From Biomphalaria glabrata (taxonomy: Eukaryota > Mollusca > Gastropoda > Planorbidae), in assembly GCF_947242115.1 (NCBI RefSeq), contig NC_074726.1, positions 5,038,951 to 5,102,950 on the forward strand: a DNA stretch of 64,000 nucleotides, in the 5' to 3' direction. Shown here piece by piece: positions 1-10,284 of this stretch. The notes beneath the pieces were generated by a model. It did no database searches, had not been told where the DNA came from, and saw only the letters and a program-made list of their open reading frames with translations. How positions within the stretch are numbered: position 1 is the stretch's first letter; each line of letters starts with the position of its first letter. A program made the translations under genes and the position numbers.

Positions 1-151
1 CAGTGTCCGATTGCATAGAAGATCAGCTGCAGTGTGAGGGCGCCACCAGCTTCACCACGGACGGCAACTCCGTCAAGTGCTGCAGAAACGGGGAGAGTAT
101 GAACAGCGTGATGAACTCCATCGTCAACGGGGTCAGGGCCGACTACTGCAG
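1..151 (+). CDS. Exon of unrecognised gene A, 5' partial (terminal-exon set 1 of 4)
   Basis: The open frame with codons starting at position 3 runs in from the left edge and encodes a Cys-rich stretch (DCIEDQLQC, then KCCRNGES, ending near ADYC). I end the exon at 151 at a CAG/GTGTAT donor. This leaves two bases of a split codon that join in frame to the exon at 3821. The alternative GGTAAC donor at 169 gives an immediate stop after joining, so I rejected it. The cysteine spacing suggests a secreted or extracellular domain, but I do not recognise a family. The true start lies outside the window; bases 1-3 (CAG) could themselves be an acceptor. Confidence 0.55.
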
Positions 152-351
152 GTGTATCCGTTATGTGGGTAACAGTGGAAGCAGCAGATATTTTAGCAGA
201 CGACCTGCAAGGTTTGTAAAGATGGATGTATTCAGTTCACATTTAGCACAAATGGAACTAAACCGAAATGAAATGTTGACACTTTAAGACAATGTCACAA
301 AAGAAGTTTGCGATCAAATTAATCCTTCAATTTCATCTATTCCTCTGTTAA

Positions 352-620
352 ACCTTTCGGGGCCCCACACAAGATCCGTTGACTTTTTTTCACTATTCCT
401 CTCTGTCTTTTTGCCTTGGATAGAATCTCATTCAGGCCTGTCAATTCTTCGCATCGCTTTTTCTGTCTTCTTCTTCGTCTTCTTCCTGGTACTGTTTCCT
501 AAAGGAAGGTCTTTGCGAGCCCTGAGGATCTTGTTAAGTGGCCATAGAGTTTTTTTTTTTTTTGTTTTTGTTTTTTTTTTTACTGTGGTTAGAAGGTCAC
601 CATGTGGATAAACAACAATT
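352..620 (-). repeat. LINE ORF2 C-terminal fragment, in gene A intron
   Basis: On the minus strand this degraded block resembles the end of a LINE endonuclease/reverse-transcriptase protein (the region with GLAKT.QGTV.G and later a W-rich tail ending near VVPQRP). The same stretch recurs at 5190-5470, 12395-12560, 36735-36965 and 58440-58540. No intact frame remains. A poly-T run of about 30 bases sits at 550-581. Confidence 0.5.
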
Positions 621-839
621 AGTCACGTGATCTTATTGATAAAACAATTAAAAAAACTGTCACGTGACAACCATCATGAATTAAACATGAGATAGTAAAT
701 TGTATAGAAGAGATACAGCACCACGTGGCTAAATGTTGTTTGTTTACGATTGGTGAATGAGGTCCATTGGTGTATTAACTGAATCTTATATTATACCGAC
801 CCGACTTCAAAAAAAGAGTATGATTGTGTTCCTAGGTCA

Positions 840-972
840 ATCTAGTCATGCATATTAACCAATGACGTAAATTCTGCCAAGTCACTGGTTTTTCTGGCTG
901 GTTCAGGCAACCCATTCCATGCTCTAATAGCACTAGGGAAGAAGGAGTATTTGTACAAATTTGTCCTTGCAT
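840..972 (-). repeat. LINE 3'-end fragment (left half, split by hAT insertion)
   Basis: This is the reverse complement of the LINE 3' segment seen intact at 57311-57720, including the part encoding ARTNLYK.SFFPSAI and the following 3' UTR. The sequence stops at the hAT-like element at 973 and resumes at 2795 on the other side. Confidence 0.65.
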
Positions 973-2802
973 CACTGGCGGATCCAGAACTTTGGAGTGG
1001 GGGGGGGCGATTTTTTTCCAAACCCTAACCCTAACGCCCACACCCTAACCCTATGCATAAACGTGCGTACAGCATATATATATATATTCGATATATGAGA
1101 ATAAAATAAGATCTTCGGCGAAAAGAAACAGAAAAAAAAAACCAGTCTTTCTCTTGCAAGCTTTGGGGTCTGGGAGAGCGCTTTAAGCTTCTTCAGTGGG
1201 GTTCAGGGCGAAGCCCCGACGCCCAAAAGCGTTTTCTTGCATTTTTCTCTGCAGAAACGCATTCTTCTGACATCTGCAGCTCGTTAGTTATCAGTGGGGT
1301 TCGGGGCTAAGCCCCGACGCCAAAAGCGTTTTCTTGCATTATTCACGGCTGAAACGCATTCTCCTGACATGTACAGCTCATTACCTATTAGTGGTGTTCG
1401 GGGCGAAGCCCGACGCCCTAAAGCGTTTTCTTGCATTTTTCTCTGCAGAAACGCATTCTTCTGACATCTACAGCTCATTATTTATTAGTGGGGTTCTAGG
1501 CGAATCCACGACGCTAAAAGCGTTTTTTGGCATTCTTCACTGCAGTAACGCATTCTCCTGACCTACAGCTCATTATTCATTCTATTATAAAGTGCCTTTT
1601 GAATAATGAGAAAAATATTCTAATATGAATTTATAGTCCCTTAATACATTGCAAATAAAACCGATTTCTTTGTTCTTTGAAAAGATTAGATACCCCACAT
1701 ATTTAGATTAAGGCTTTGAGGATCGCCGCCGAAAAAAAAAATTCGATTAATAATATTCAATAAAATTCAAGCATAAATTGTGAGTTATAGTCCTAAATTT
1801 ATTTAACTAGAAAAATATGAGATAGAGTAAAGGTTGGAAAAAGTCGACTAGGAAATGATTAGCCTATCTGGCTTTTGAACTCATCTCAACCGTGACTGTT
1901 ATATTGAAAAATTTCGTTTGAATTATAACTTTTCCAAAGCAAAGTCTTTCTTAAAATAGTTATGATAAATTCATGTAAAATTACACAAATTCTGTCTGGA
2001 AAGGGGAAGGGCGGTAAAATGAAAACGATTAATCGTCGCTCCTTTTTATAATTTCTGCTAATGATTGCATTTTGCATTAAAGAATAGGGGTTGGGCGACT
2101 CGATATAAGAATTTACTTTATAGCATATATAAATTATATTAGTGACAGATTTTTTTAATTTTGTAATTTCTTACTATAATACAAAAAGAAAAGGTATTGA
2201 TTTGTCCGATGGGGGGAAGGGGATTGCATGTATCGCACTTCCACCTGTTTATATTATATAGATATTCGACTAATTTTGTTCACATACTATGATTTCTCCA
2301 TAAAAGTAGGACCGCCCCCCCCACTCAAAGGGTTTAGATAGGAAGGGCAGTGGAAGTATTCGCTCTTCCCCTTCCAATCGGCCAACAGGTGAACGAAATT
2401 ATATGAAGACCGGTTAAAATACCAATAACAAGTTTTAATCATATAGATATTTAATTGATTCTGTTAGCAAGCTGTGATTTCTACAAATAAATAAGACCGC
2501 CCCCCCCACTCGAAAGTTTATGGTGGAGGGGAGGGGGCGGATTGATGCCATCGCCCCCTCCCGACCCTACCAAATCGGCCCAAATACTAGAAGGGGGGGG
2601 CGAAATAATCTAAAAATAGGTTGAAATATAAATAATTAGTATATATTATTAACATAAGTAATAAATTCGCATACGAATTGTGTGAATTCGATACTATAAT
2701 TCGTCCGCCCCCCCCCTTCGGGGGGGGGGGGGGTCAGCCGAGTGGGGGGGGGGGCGATCGCCCCTACCGCCCCCCCCCCCTGGATCCGCCAGTGCCTTGC
2801 AT
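965..2802. mobile_element. hAT-like non-autonomous DNA transposon, copy 1, with TSD
   Basis: The element spans 973-2794. It has a 15-bp perfect terminal inverted repeat (CACTGGCGGATCCAG) and an exact 8-bp target duplication, CCTTGCAT, at 965-972 and 2795-2802. An 8-bp duplication points to the hAT superfamily. Inside are two telomere-like CCCTAA stretches near the left end, a short AT run, four units of a 97-bp tandem repeat (about 1194-1580) and G/C-homopolymer-rich repeats of about 200 bp toward the right end (about 2200-2790). No transposase frame is present. It inserted into the LINE fragment at 840-972/2795-2830. A second full copy lies at 48554-50525. Confidence 0.85.
1194..1580. repeat. 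97-bp tandem repeat, four units (inside hAT copy 1)
   Basis: Each unit carries a short palindrome around GGGGCGAAGCCCC followed by GACGC.AAAAGCG and an AAACGCATTCT.CTGACAT block. The hairpin core is conserved although flanking bases vary between units. Copy 2 has five units. Confidence 0.85.
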
Positions 2803-2865
2803 ATGGAACAAAGAATGTGCATATATCTTTTTGTCTAAATTTTTCATTTTCGTGTGGTCTTTGTA
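2795..2865 (-). repeat. LINE 3'-end fragment (right half)
   Basis: It continues the reverse-strand LINE sequence interrupted at 972 (ATATGGAACAAAGAATGTGC corresponds to GCACATTCCTCGTTCCATGT on the other strand at about 57505). Homology fades toward the poly-T run at 2869. Confidence 0.55.
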
Positions 2866-3820
2866 GGTTTTTTTTTTTTGGTAGCATCTTAGTTCCATTG
2901 CTAGGATACTCCTCTCGAGAACTGGATTTAAAAAATATAGCAAAACTCATTATCATTGAAACGACTTTCGATCCATTGTGCATTGCTATATAAGAGCTGA
3001 CATCATTGCACTATTTAATTGTTTTAATGTATTTTTTTAAAAGTGCCTGGCTGTCTCATGATTGTTGCAGATTGGAACCCCAGTCTCTTTCCTCACATGC
3101 ACTTTTCCTGCAGGAGTTCAAGGCGAGGACTCATTGATCTTTGCCTATTGTAGTAGCGACTGAAACTTGAAAACAGTCAAATCTAAACTATTTAGGATCA
3201 AGTTAACTGTGTCTCTTAATTAGATAGTCGTTTACCGTCTTCTTTTCTTTTCTGGTGAATACTGAAAAGTAAGAAAGTCATCGGCACCGTTCTTAATCAA
3301 TGTTTACATTTGTTGTCGATAAGTATTCTATGGATAAAGCCACAGTGATGCATTGGGTCTAAACAGTATATAATTTTGACACCATTTATATAATCTTGCG
3401 TGACACAATGATGAAGTCGGAGTTACCCCATGTAACTTTTGCGTTGACAGAGAGCGAGGCTCAGAAAAAAAAAAGGGGGGAGGCGTATGCTACGCGCGGG
3501 TCGGCTCGAGGTCTGTAAAATAACTACATTGCAACAGTGAAAAATACTATGGGAGATAAGTCATGAAAAAATTAATTGCTACAAAGTTTAAGTTATATAA
3601 AACAATCTTCAAGTGATTTTTATTCCTATAAAACATTGATTTTGGGAGAGAAAAAAAGCCAAGTTTATATATTTTATTAAAGTTTTGGCCAAGATATTCT
3701 AAAAACCTTTTTATGCAATGTCTAATTTCTTAAAAGGGAAGTAAGCATACGAAATAATTTAAAGTGTTGTCTTCAAATGACTTAAACTCTCATGTGTCAT
3801 TTATGTTTCGTACTTTATAG
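2866..3820. other. Gene A intron, no gene seen
   Basis: AT-rich intronic sequence without an open frame I can support. It holds a poly-T run at 2869-2879 and a purine/GC-rich patch near 3466-3515. Confidence 0.4.
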
Positions 3821-3954
3821 GCCCAGCAGCAGGATAGCCAACAGAAACTACTTCAATGGCCCGTTAGGATTCGCTCAAATGGCAGGACAGATGTTGGAAG
3901 GATTCGGCAGAGGTATCAATGATGTCGCTACAGGCTTTGTCAACGGTGATCCAG
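3821..3954 (+). CDS. Gene A, second exon in window
   Basis: It is bounded by a TTTATAG acceptor and a CAG/GTGAGT donor, the best splice donor in this region. It encodes PSSRIANRNYFNGPLGFAQM and then a glycine-rich stretch ending VNGDP. The first base completes the Arg codon left by the exon ending at 151, and the last base starts a codon completed at 4923. No domain is recognised. The Gly, Asn and Met content gives a small amphipathic character (FAQMAGQMLEGFGRGINDV). Confidence 0.6.
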
Positions 3955-4087
3955 GTGAGTTTAGTTCTTGGCCAACTTCAAATTGACCCTTACGAAAGCT
4001 TGAAGAAAAGGCTGCGTGTTTGTATGTTTCTGCTGCCATTTTGTTTTCAAAGCTTATACCAACTCTCTGCATGTGTGTCTTGTAAAA

Positions 4088-4165
4088 AAAATACTTTATT
4101 TTTCCCACACCCATTCTCGGATCAAGTTGAAACTTTGTACAATTATTCATTGGCAAAGACAATAA
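4088..4165. repeat. Dispersed repeat fragment (CCCACACC.ATTCTCGGATCAAG type)
   Basis: The block TTTCCCACACCCATTCTCGG followed by ATCAAGTTGAAACTTTGTAC recurs with variation at about 25465-25660 and 52855-53180. It is non-coding and the family is not recognised. Confidence 0.5.
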
Positions 4166-4190
4166 ATAAATTCATTTTAAAAAATAGACC

Positions 4191-4455
4191 TTGCGATCTA
4201 TATGGCATTTGGTGTAAAGTTCCTATGTTTCTGTGGCCGACAGTTATTGAGGGTGTCATGTGGCCAGCACAATGACATACTGCCTTTACTTTTCCCCAAC
4301 TCATGTCACATACCGATTACATACCGATTTGAGCTAGTTGGACTCAGAGGCGCCCTGATGATTCTGAAATAAAAAAATTCTATTCTTCATCAGGATTCAA
4401 ACCTGGGTCTCCCGGTTTGGAAGCCACGCGCTTACCACTCATCCAATGAGCCTCG
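4191..4455 (-). repeat. tRNA-derived SINE, family 1, degraded, minus strand
   Basis: Read on the minus strand it begins with a tRNA-like head (GAGGCTCATTGGATGAGTGG, then box-B-like GGTTTGAATCC) and a body ending in the CTGTTTC/ACAAGGTC region. It matches the better copy at 22905-23185. Confidence 0.65.
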
Positions 4456-4922
4456 TATGCTACCACGGTAGAAATAACTCTTTCTACCTTATTCATATTA
4501 CATCTTCTCGCAACGTTAAGCGCAAAGGGCTGTAAGCTCTCTCCGCAAAGATCAGTCCACAACTTCCTCACAATTAGTGCCTACAGATTTTAGAACTGTT
4601 AGATGGGGAGATGCAAAGCTTATTTAGGGCACTTGTTTCGTCTCGCGCATTCAATTTCAGTACAGCTATTGGAATAAGAAATGTGACTTTATTTTTTATG
4701 TCTTTCTGGGTATTTTATTACGTTGCGTTTATGTATTTTGTGTGGACTGAAACATATTTAAATGAGCGTTAAGATGTATCTACACACGAGCTATGAACTA
4801 TTTTAAAAATTTGGAAAGTTCAAATTTTTACTTAAAATACTGTGGATGAAAGTTTCGTGTCTTTCAATTGTATTATCGTATACATCTCAAAGAGTAACAA
4901 CTTTTGACTTTCCTGTGTGTAG

Positions 4923-5035
4923 TCTTACAGCCTGTCCCTGGCAGTGTCACTCCACCTGTTGATGCTACAAAACCCACAGGGCAACCAAATAGTCAAAGAC
5001 CTTCATGGCAGTTATTCCCACAAAGGATGTTCCAA
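4923..5035 (+). CDS. Gene A, third exon in window (Pro/Gln-rich linker)
   Basis: The acceptor is TGTGTAG at 4922 and the donor CAA/GTGAGT at 5036. The encoded segment VLQPVPGSVTPPVDATKPTG continues to PQRMFQ and is rich in Pro, Thr and Gln, like an unstructured linker. A second AG eight bases downstream would put a stop in frame, which fixes the acceptor choice. The exon ends on a codon boundary. Confidence 0.6.
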
Positions 5036-5189
5036 GTGAGTTGCGTTTGACTTAATGCTATAAAATATATATCTGTCTCAGTTCAGTTCGACTTTCTCAG
5101 GGGAAAACGGAAGGCAGAGTACTTATTGAAAAATGATGTGAAAAATATCGTATGCTTTTTAAAATAGATAGCTTTCCATATTTTTACAC

Positions 5190-5470
5190 ACGCCACCTAT
5201 CCATTAGTCTGTTGCACTGTTGGGGCACCACACATTCCTCTCCGACGTTTGCATTAAGTTTTCTCCTAAAATGACAAGCCTGTCAATTCTTCGACCTTGT
5301 TTTCCCATCGCTTTCTCTGCCTTTCTTCTTTTTCCTGGTACTGTTCTCTGGAGGAAATTCTTTCCAAGCTCTAAGGACCTGGTGCAAGGGCCACAGAGTT
5401 GACCTTTTTATGACAGTGTTCAGCGGGTCATCGTGGAACCCATTGGCCAAAGTGATTCTGTTTCAAATCT
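5190..5470 (-). repeat. LINE ORF2 C-terminal fragment, in gene A intron
   Basis: The minus strand shows homology to the block at 352-620 (shared TTCTTCC.GGTACTGTT and GGCCA.AGAGTT segments). It encodes a decayed LINE C-terminus ending near VVPQQ. Confidence 0.5.
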
Positions 5471-5893
5471 CTTGTGATCTCTGTGTTGATGATACCTAGA
5501 CTCCTTCTGTAATTCTGTAACATTTTAATGTATTTCTAAAATCACACGAAATACTAAAATAGCCAGTTAGTTATATCTGTCCGCAATAGAGGCAAATCTC
5601 CAATGACATTTAAATTTCTAACGTTTAAAAGAATGTGCTACAGACAGTAAACTTCTATTTAGTATAGAAGCCCCATTCAATAAAGCGCTAGTTGTGCTTG
5701 AAAATATGTATCTATTTCGGGTGTTCATTGTGTTAGTATTTCAATCAATATTGTTATTTTTATAGTAGAGAGGTTGAGGTGGACAATTGTAGTCTAACGG
5801 AATTTCCATCTGTTCGGACTAACAAAAATATCTTATCTTGTCGTATCTTATCTTATCTTATTTACCTATATGTTTCCGTCTTACTCTGATCAG
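5471..5893. other. Gene A last intron
   Basis: AT-rich intron. Just upstream of the last exon (5830-5865) is a TATCTTATCTTATC run. It resembles the reverse complement of the ATAAGATAAG tail of the local LINE family and may provide part of the polypyrimidine tract. Confidence 0.35.
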
Positions 5894-6121
5894 CTTGTCC
5901 AGCCCGCAAGACTCCAGCAGGGCATGCGTCGAGCCACCAATTTTTTCGACAGAGTTAGCCAGAATCCCATGGTCATGCAGCTCGTGGACCCAAGGTGGTG
6001 GCTCAACCAGGACTGGAGGGGCATGTTCCGCAACGATGGTCCAGTCGCCAAGAGTGACAGCACAACACTGAGTCCGATCACTGGTCAGCCGGTCTTGATG
6101 CCCTTACCGGCTAATATTTGA
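5894..6121 (+). CDS. Gene A, last exon with stop codon
   Basis: The acceptor is TGATCAG at 5893; an alternative in-frame AG at 5902 would remove three residues. The exon encodes LVQPARLQQGMRRATNFFDR, then MVMQLVDPRWWLNQDWRGMF, and ends MPLPANI before TGA at 6119-6121. The WW and QDW pattern is distinctive but matches no family I know. Together the four exons give about 200 residues of C-terminal protein: an N-terminal Cys cluster, a Gly-rich helix, a Pro-rich linker and a Trp/Arg-rich tail. Secretion is plausible but unproven. No close polyadenylation signal is visible; the nearest AATAAA on this strand is near 6863. Confidence 0.6.
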   Translation, partial: LVQPARLQQGMRRATNFFDRVSQNPMVMQLVDPRWWLNQDWRGMFRNDGPVAKSDSTTLSPITGQPVLMPLPANI

Positions 6122-6530
6122 GCATTACCATCACATAGAGATATAAATTTGAGAATTCAGTAAATTAATTGTTTTTCATGTCCAATAGGAACTTTTTTTT
6201 TTGGGGGGGGGGGGGGGATATATGCTGCTAGGGAAAAAAAACGTATAGAAGGTCAAGAACACAGACTATCGTATCTTTTAGCATAATGTTTTATCGTTTA
6301 TATTATTTTGAACAGTGACCAATTCACTACCAGGGGTGATAACTCGTTATGCTATTAAAATCAATGTTAACTCATTCTCAATTAAACAAATTATTTGTAT
6401 GATTGCCATTTTTTAAAAATATTATGAATAACCATGTTTTGTGTTTCACATTAAAAATGTTACCATGTGTGTGTGTGTGTGTTGTTGATTTTTTTTTTTT
6501 ACATAATTCTGTTTAAGAGTTGAAGATAAC
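6122..6530. other. 3' flank of gene A
   Basis: Low-complexity sequence with a T run followed by about 13 G at 6191-6217, and a (GT)n run at 6466-6484. It probably includes the 3' UTR; no clear signal fixes its end. Confidence 0.35.
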
Positions 6531-6672
6531 CTACTCCTTAGTCCATACCTCCCGCAGGACGACGGGGTATGGCAGCGGGCAGGGTATCAACCGAAGGACC
6601 ACCAAGAAGACCAAACCACAGTGCAGCGCGCATACCGCACGTTTTTTTTTTTTTTTTTTTTCAGTTCGTGTG
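6531..6672 (-). repeat. tRNA-derived SINE, family 2, minus strand
   Basis: On the minus strand the pattern is a GTGCGGTATGCGCGCTG head, a degraded box B, then CCCGTCGTCCTGCGGGAGGT and a T/A-rich end. It shares its layout with copies at 26826-26972 and 52655-52790. A long poly-T run abuts its head at 6642-6661. Confidence 0.6.
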
Positions 6673-6954
6673 ATTCTTAAAAGGCATAACATCGAATGAA
6701 AGGGTAACATTATGTTAAAAATGCATGTCAAAGCTAGGTCTCCGGTGATACGTAATATTCAGCCTTATTCTTAGTTCATCAAACTCTGTATGAAAACATG
6801 ATATGATGATTGTATACCGGATCCAACTTTTCAATAGGCTACTAGTTACTAAGCTTCGACTGAATAAAAAACATTAATTTTATCACCAAAACTTGTATGT
6901 ATTTATATTTTAAATAAAGGCAGTATATTTGGTTTGAGATGCAATTGTCTGATT

Positions 6955-8555
6955 TAACTTAAAGTGGAGGATTGATGTGAGTATTTACCAAAAAAAATAC
7001 AAGAAAATGAGTCGGCTGTAAGGCTAGCTACAGATCTGTTCTCATTGTAAGTAGAGACATGAAGCCATTTTCCGACGACGAATGCATGGCAAAGTGCTTG
7101 AAAGCAATGATGGAAGAAATGTGTCCTGAAAAAAAAGAATGCTGTTGAAGCTGTCAACCATTCTCATGACAATTACAAGGCAGTGACAGATATAGGTAAA
7201 TAGCTCCAGTGAAAACTAACAGACAAAGTATAATTCTAAATGTTTTCTGTTGTCCATAAAGAGTCTATCCGCATATCTGATACCGTTCTAAATCTTTGTA
7301 CTTATTCTCCATACACTCGCCAAGAGTGGGAGAACAAACTCACAAAAAAAAATCTTCACTCTATCCAGAAGAATTGAAGAAATTAATTGTAAATAAAATA
7401 AATGAGAAATGGACGAGCTCTCATCAAAAGCACAAGAAAAATGACGCTTACTATATAACTTTCGACTCAGAACCCGGCACAACAGGAATGCGACAACACA
7501 TGTACCGGAAGCTCAAAATTGGAACCAGTGAAATCTGCCCATGTGGAGTATCACCAGAGAATGCCGACCACGTTCTCCAAAACTGCTCTCTTTACCAAGG
7601 GGCCCGTATAAGTCACTGGCCCCAAAACACCCCAATAGAAAGAAAACTATATGGAGAGCTCCCTGATTTGGAAACCACTGCGCATTTCATCTCATGTATT
7701 GGACTAGTCATATGAACAATCCAACATAACAATGAGAACGAAGAAGAAGAAGAATTCTGGATACAAACAACTGTTTTTTAAATCAGTGAAGAGAGTTGAT
7801 ATGAGAAGCATCCGAGTCGAAGTCCTATCAAAGAAGTTTCAACCATCACAGAGGATCTTTCTCTTCCTTGGATGAATGACTACTGATGGTGCCACCAATA
7901 TGGTTTGACAGCAAGAGTTATTTGAAACGCTGGAACTGAGTCGCTGTGACTTCATTGAATTATTCACCCACAAAATTTATGTGGCAAGCTGTTCAGTCTG
8001 AACCATGATGATTGTGTTCAGATTGAACAATATTAGTCATTTCGATAATCCATCTGCGTCCAATATGTCAAGTGCCCAGAGAAACTTTCAACTGGAACGG
8101 ATTGACTTACAAAACTAGACATTCTTGCTTGACAAATCTCAAGTGATGCAGACACATGATTTCTACTTTGTGTTGCTTGAAGAAACTTTTCTATATCTCC
8201 GAAGACAAGCGATAAGAATGATCACAATAATTGCAAGAACTTATTTGTGAGGACAAACTTTTTCAGTGATGAATTGTGCGTGTCCTATGTTACGTAATCG
8301 TCTCACAGTCGAACGTCTAGAACTCTGGATTCAGTGCTCGGACTCTAGGTTTCTCATCAATGCAACAGAATATTTAAAAGTTAGTTTAGGAGAAACTTCT
8401 CATGTGTTTATGTAACTATTAGATACACGAGTCTCTAATAAAAAAATGTGGTTGATTGTCTATTTCCTTTTTTTTTTTTTACGATGAGGCACGCTGTGCG
8501 AGTACTGGAAATTAAAATGGTCCGACGGCCGAATAAGGTTGAGCATCACTACTGT
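6955..8555 (+). pseudogene. Decayed hAT transposase gene (GTF2IRD2/ZBED-like type), split by a LINE
   Basis: Translated pieces in shifting frames read MKPFSDDECMAKCLKAMMEE with CPEKK (about 7050-7140) and, after a LINE insertion, MTTDGATNM (about 7875), then GQTFSVMNCACPMLRNRLTV (about 8255-8320). The last piece matches the hAT dimerisation region, usually C/GQTFS.MK..KSK.R.RLT. Stops and frameshifts run throughout, so no product is expected. The right end (GTCCGACGGCCGAATAAGGT then TGAGCATCACT) matches the terminal sequence of the shorter elements at 10846 and 12573, so this looks like the old autonomous relative. The left end was not found. Confidence 0.65.
7320..7765 (+). mobile_element. 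I-clade-like LINE 3' fragment (ORF2 C-terminus and GAA tail)
   Basis: An open stretch encodes LYPEELKKL, MRQHMYRKLKIGTSEICPCG, ENADHVLQNC and KLYGELPDLETTAHFI, then a stop at about 7713. This is the CPCG.....H.L..C region that follows RNase H in I-like LINE ORF2 proteins. The tail is (GAA)n at 7739-7753. The fragment interrupts hAT transposase sequence, so it inserted later. It is 5' truncated. A more degraded relative is at 9490-10280. Confidence 0.7.
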
Positions 8556-8876
8556 GTACATTTAATGAAGGGACATAACAAAGTTTATATTAATAATTGC
8601 TGTTACAACAGTAAGAGTTCTAGTTCTTGAGATGCTTATAATGGTTATAGGATTTCTTTCTTCTTTTGTTTTCTTTTAAATTGTGAAAACGTCAAATGCA
8701 CATTTTTAAAAATACTTCAAGTATATTATTCAATGTCAAAACGGACATTTAACTGACATTTAAATGATAATTAAGTATAAACTTTGCTTGCAGCGGTTCT
8801 CAATCTTAGACATACGGTGGCTAGACCGCACTTCAAACAGTGATGTCCTTGCGAACGCCGGTATGGACAGTATAGA

Positions 8877-8965
8877 ATAGTGGTTCCCAAACTTTTTTGT
8901 CTCGTAGACCCCTTGCAATGTTTTCTGGTTTTCCGTAGACCCCCTGCTTAAGTTAAATTGAATTT
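8877..8965. mobile_element. End fragment of hAT element (GTGGTTCCCAAAC terminus)
   Basis: TAGTGGTTCCCAAACTTTTT with TCGTAGACCCC and TTTTCTGGTTTTCCGTAGAC is the reverse complement of the right end of the complete element at 14362-15651. The opposite terminus is not evident. Confidence 0.55.
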
Positions 8966-9480
8966 TTGAAAATTCATCAATTTCAAATTACAAATTTTGT
9001 TTAAAATAATTTCTAACAAGTGACACGAAGAGTGAAAATAGTAATTTAAAACTACATTGTAAGTTGAATTAATTTTTAAAAATAAATTTATTAACAAAAT
9101 TCAAATTTAAACACATTATATAACAATTAATACGTATAACATACAATCACCACTAAATACATTGGAAACTATTTGTTTTTAAAGGTTTGCAAGCTAACCA
9201 TCCGTTGCTACGGAGATTATTTTTCATATAGGGATTTGTTGTTTTATGAAGTAGCTCTTCAAAGCATTAAATATAAATGTACCTTAAGTATCACTGTAAA
9301 AGTTTTCACAAAGAGCAGTTTTTCGTGGATTTCTTGAGCCACAATAATTTGAATAAAAAAATACATCATTACCAGACTAGGTTGACTCAGCCAGCTGTAT
9401 ACAGAAATATGTTGTTTGCAGAAATATGTCGTTTGCAAAGACTTACATAAGAAGAAAGAAATATTTTGACTATATTCCAA
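8966..9480. other. AT-rich stretch, no gene seen
   Basis: Sequence over 70 percent A+T by eye, possibly the interior of the hAT fragment beginning at 8877. There is no coding pattern in either strand. Confidence 0.3.
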
Positions 9481-9489
9481 CAGAGATCA

Positions 9490-10280
9490 AGAATTTAGTG
9501 AACTCTTCTACAAATCCATTGTCCTAACAACCGATGAGTCAAAGTTTGCATGGATGGTTCTCAGAAAGCCACCACAAACGGAGGAGATGGAATACTCATT
9601 TAACGGCAAAATGGAGAAAAATTATTTTTGAAAAATTAAGTTCATTGTAACTAATGAGCTCTATGACAACCACAGAGAAGAAATAGGAGCACTGGAGCTA
9701 ACAGCTACCATGCTAGCGAATCAGCCAAGTTCGCCAAACAGTTAAATTTTTTCTTGACCAATATTAAACATAGTCCTTTAAAACTTGACACACTCTGATG
9801 CCTCCTAAATGAAACAAATCATGATGCCTGGACTGACGTTCGGTGGTCACCTTGCCTGCTCGCATCTCCCGTCGGTTGGTTTGGGCTAGGCTGTAATTAT
9901 CCACATAATCTGAAGGAAAATCCAAACGATTTTGTACTAAACATAATGTGTGACCTTGTAAAGCTCAACAACATCAATGTTGAAATAGAAGGCTGACACA
10001 CTTGCCAAATGTGAGAAAACACATACACACTTAAACATTGCAGTCTATCCGGAAGAACTGAAGAAACTAATAGTGAATTGTCAAAACGAGAAATGGACAA
10101 GCTCTTATTCCGTATAGAAGAAAGATGACACCCATTATAAACTATTCCGATAGGACCACTTATAATTTTTCACATCAGAACCGTATACATCATAATTAGA
10201 AAATATATGTCCAGGAAGCTTAAAGTTGGAATCATTGGAGTGTCACCAGAGAATGCCGACCATGCCTTCAAAATTCAAGG
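9490..10280 (+). pseudogene. Decayed I-clade-like LINE ORF2 (RNase H and C-terminus)
   Basis: Pieces read LTTDESKFAW, EEIGALELTATMLANQPSS (RNase H-like), then about 9990-10100 ADTLAKCEKTHTH in one frame and YPEELKKLIVN in the next, and near 10205 MSRKLKVGI and GVSPENADHA. The order and words match the LINE at 7320-7765. Multiple stops and shifts make it non-functional. It runs directly into the minisatellite at 10285. Confidence 0.6.
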
Positions 10281-10284
10281 GAAC

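Noticed and set aside
1334-1561. 75-codon open frame
   Set aside because: Same 97-bp repeat inside hAT copy 1.
1683-1700. AGATTAGATACCCC, resembling a conserved small-subunit rRNA motif
   Set aside because: Only about a dozen bases match and the flanks do not; it recurs because it is part of the hAT-like element (also near 49417).
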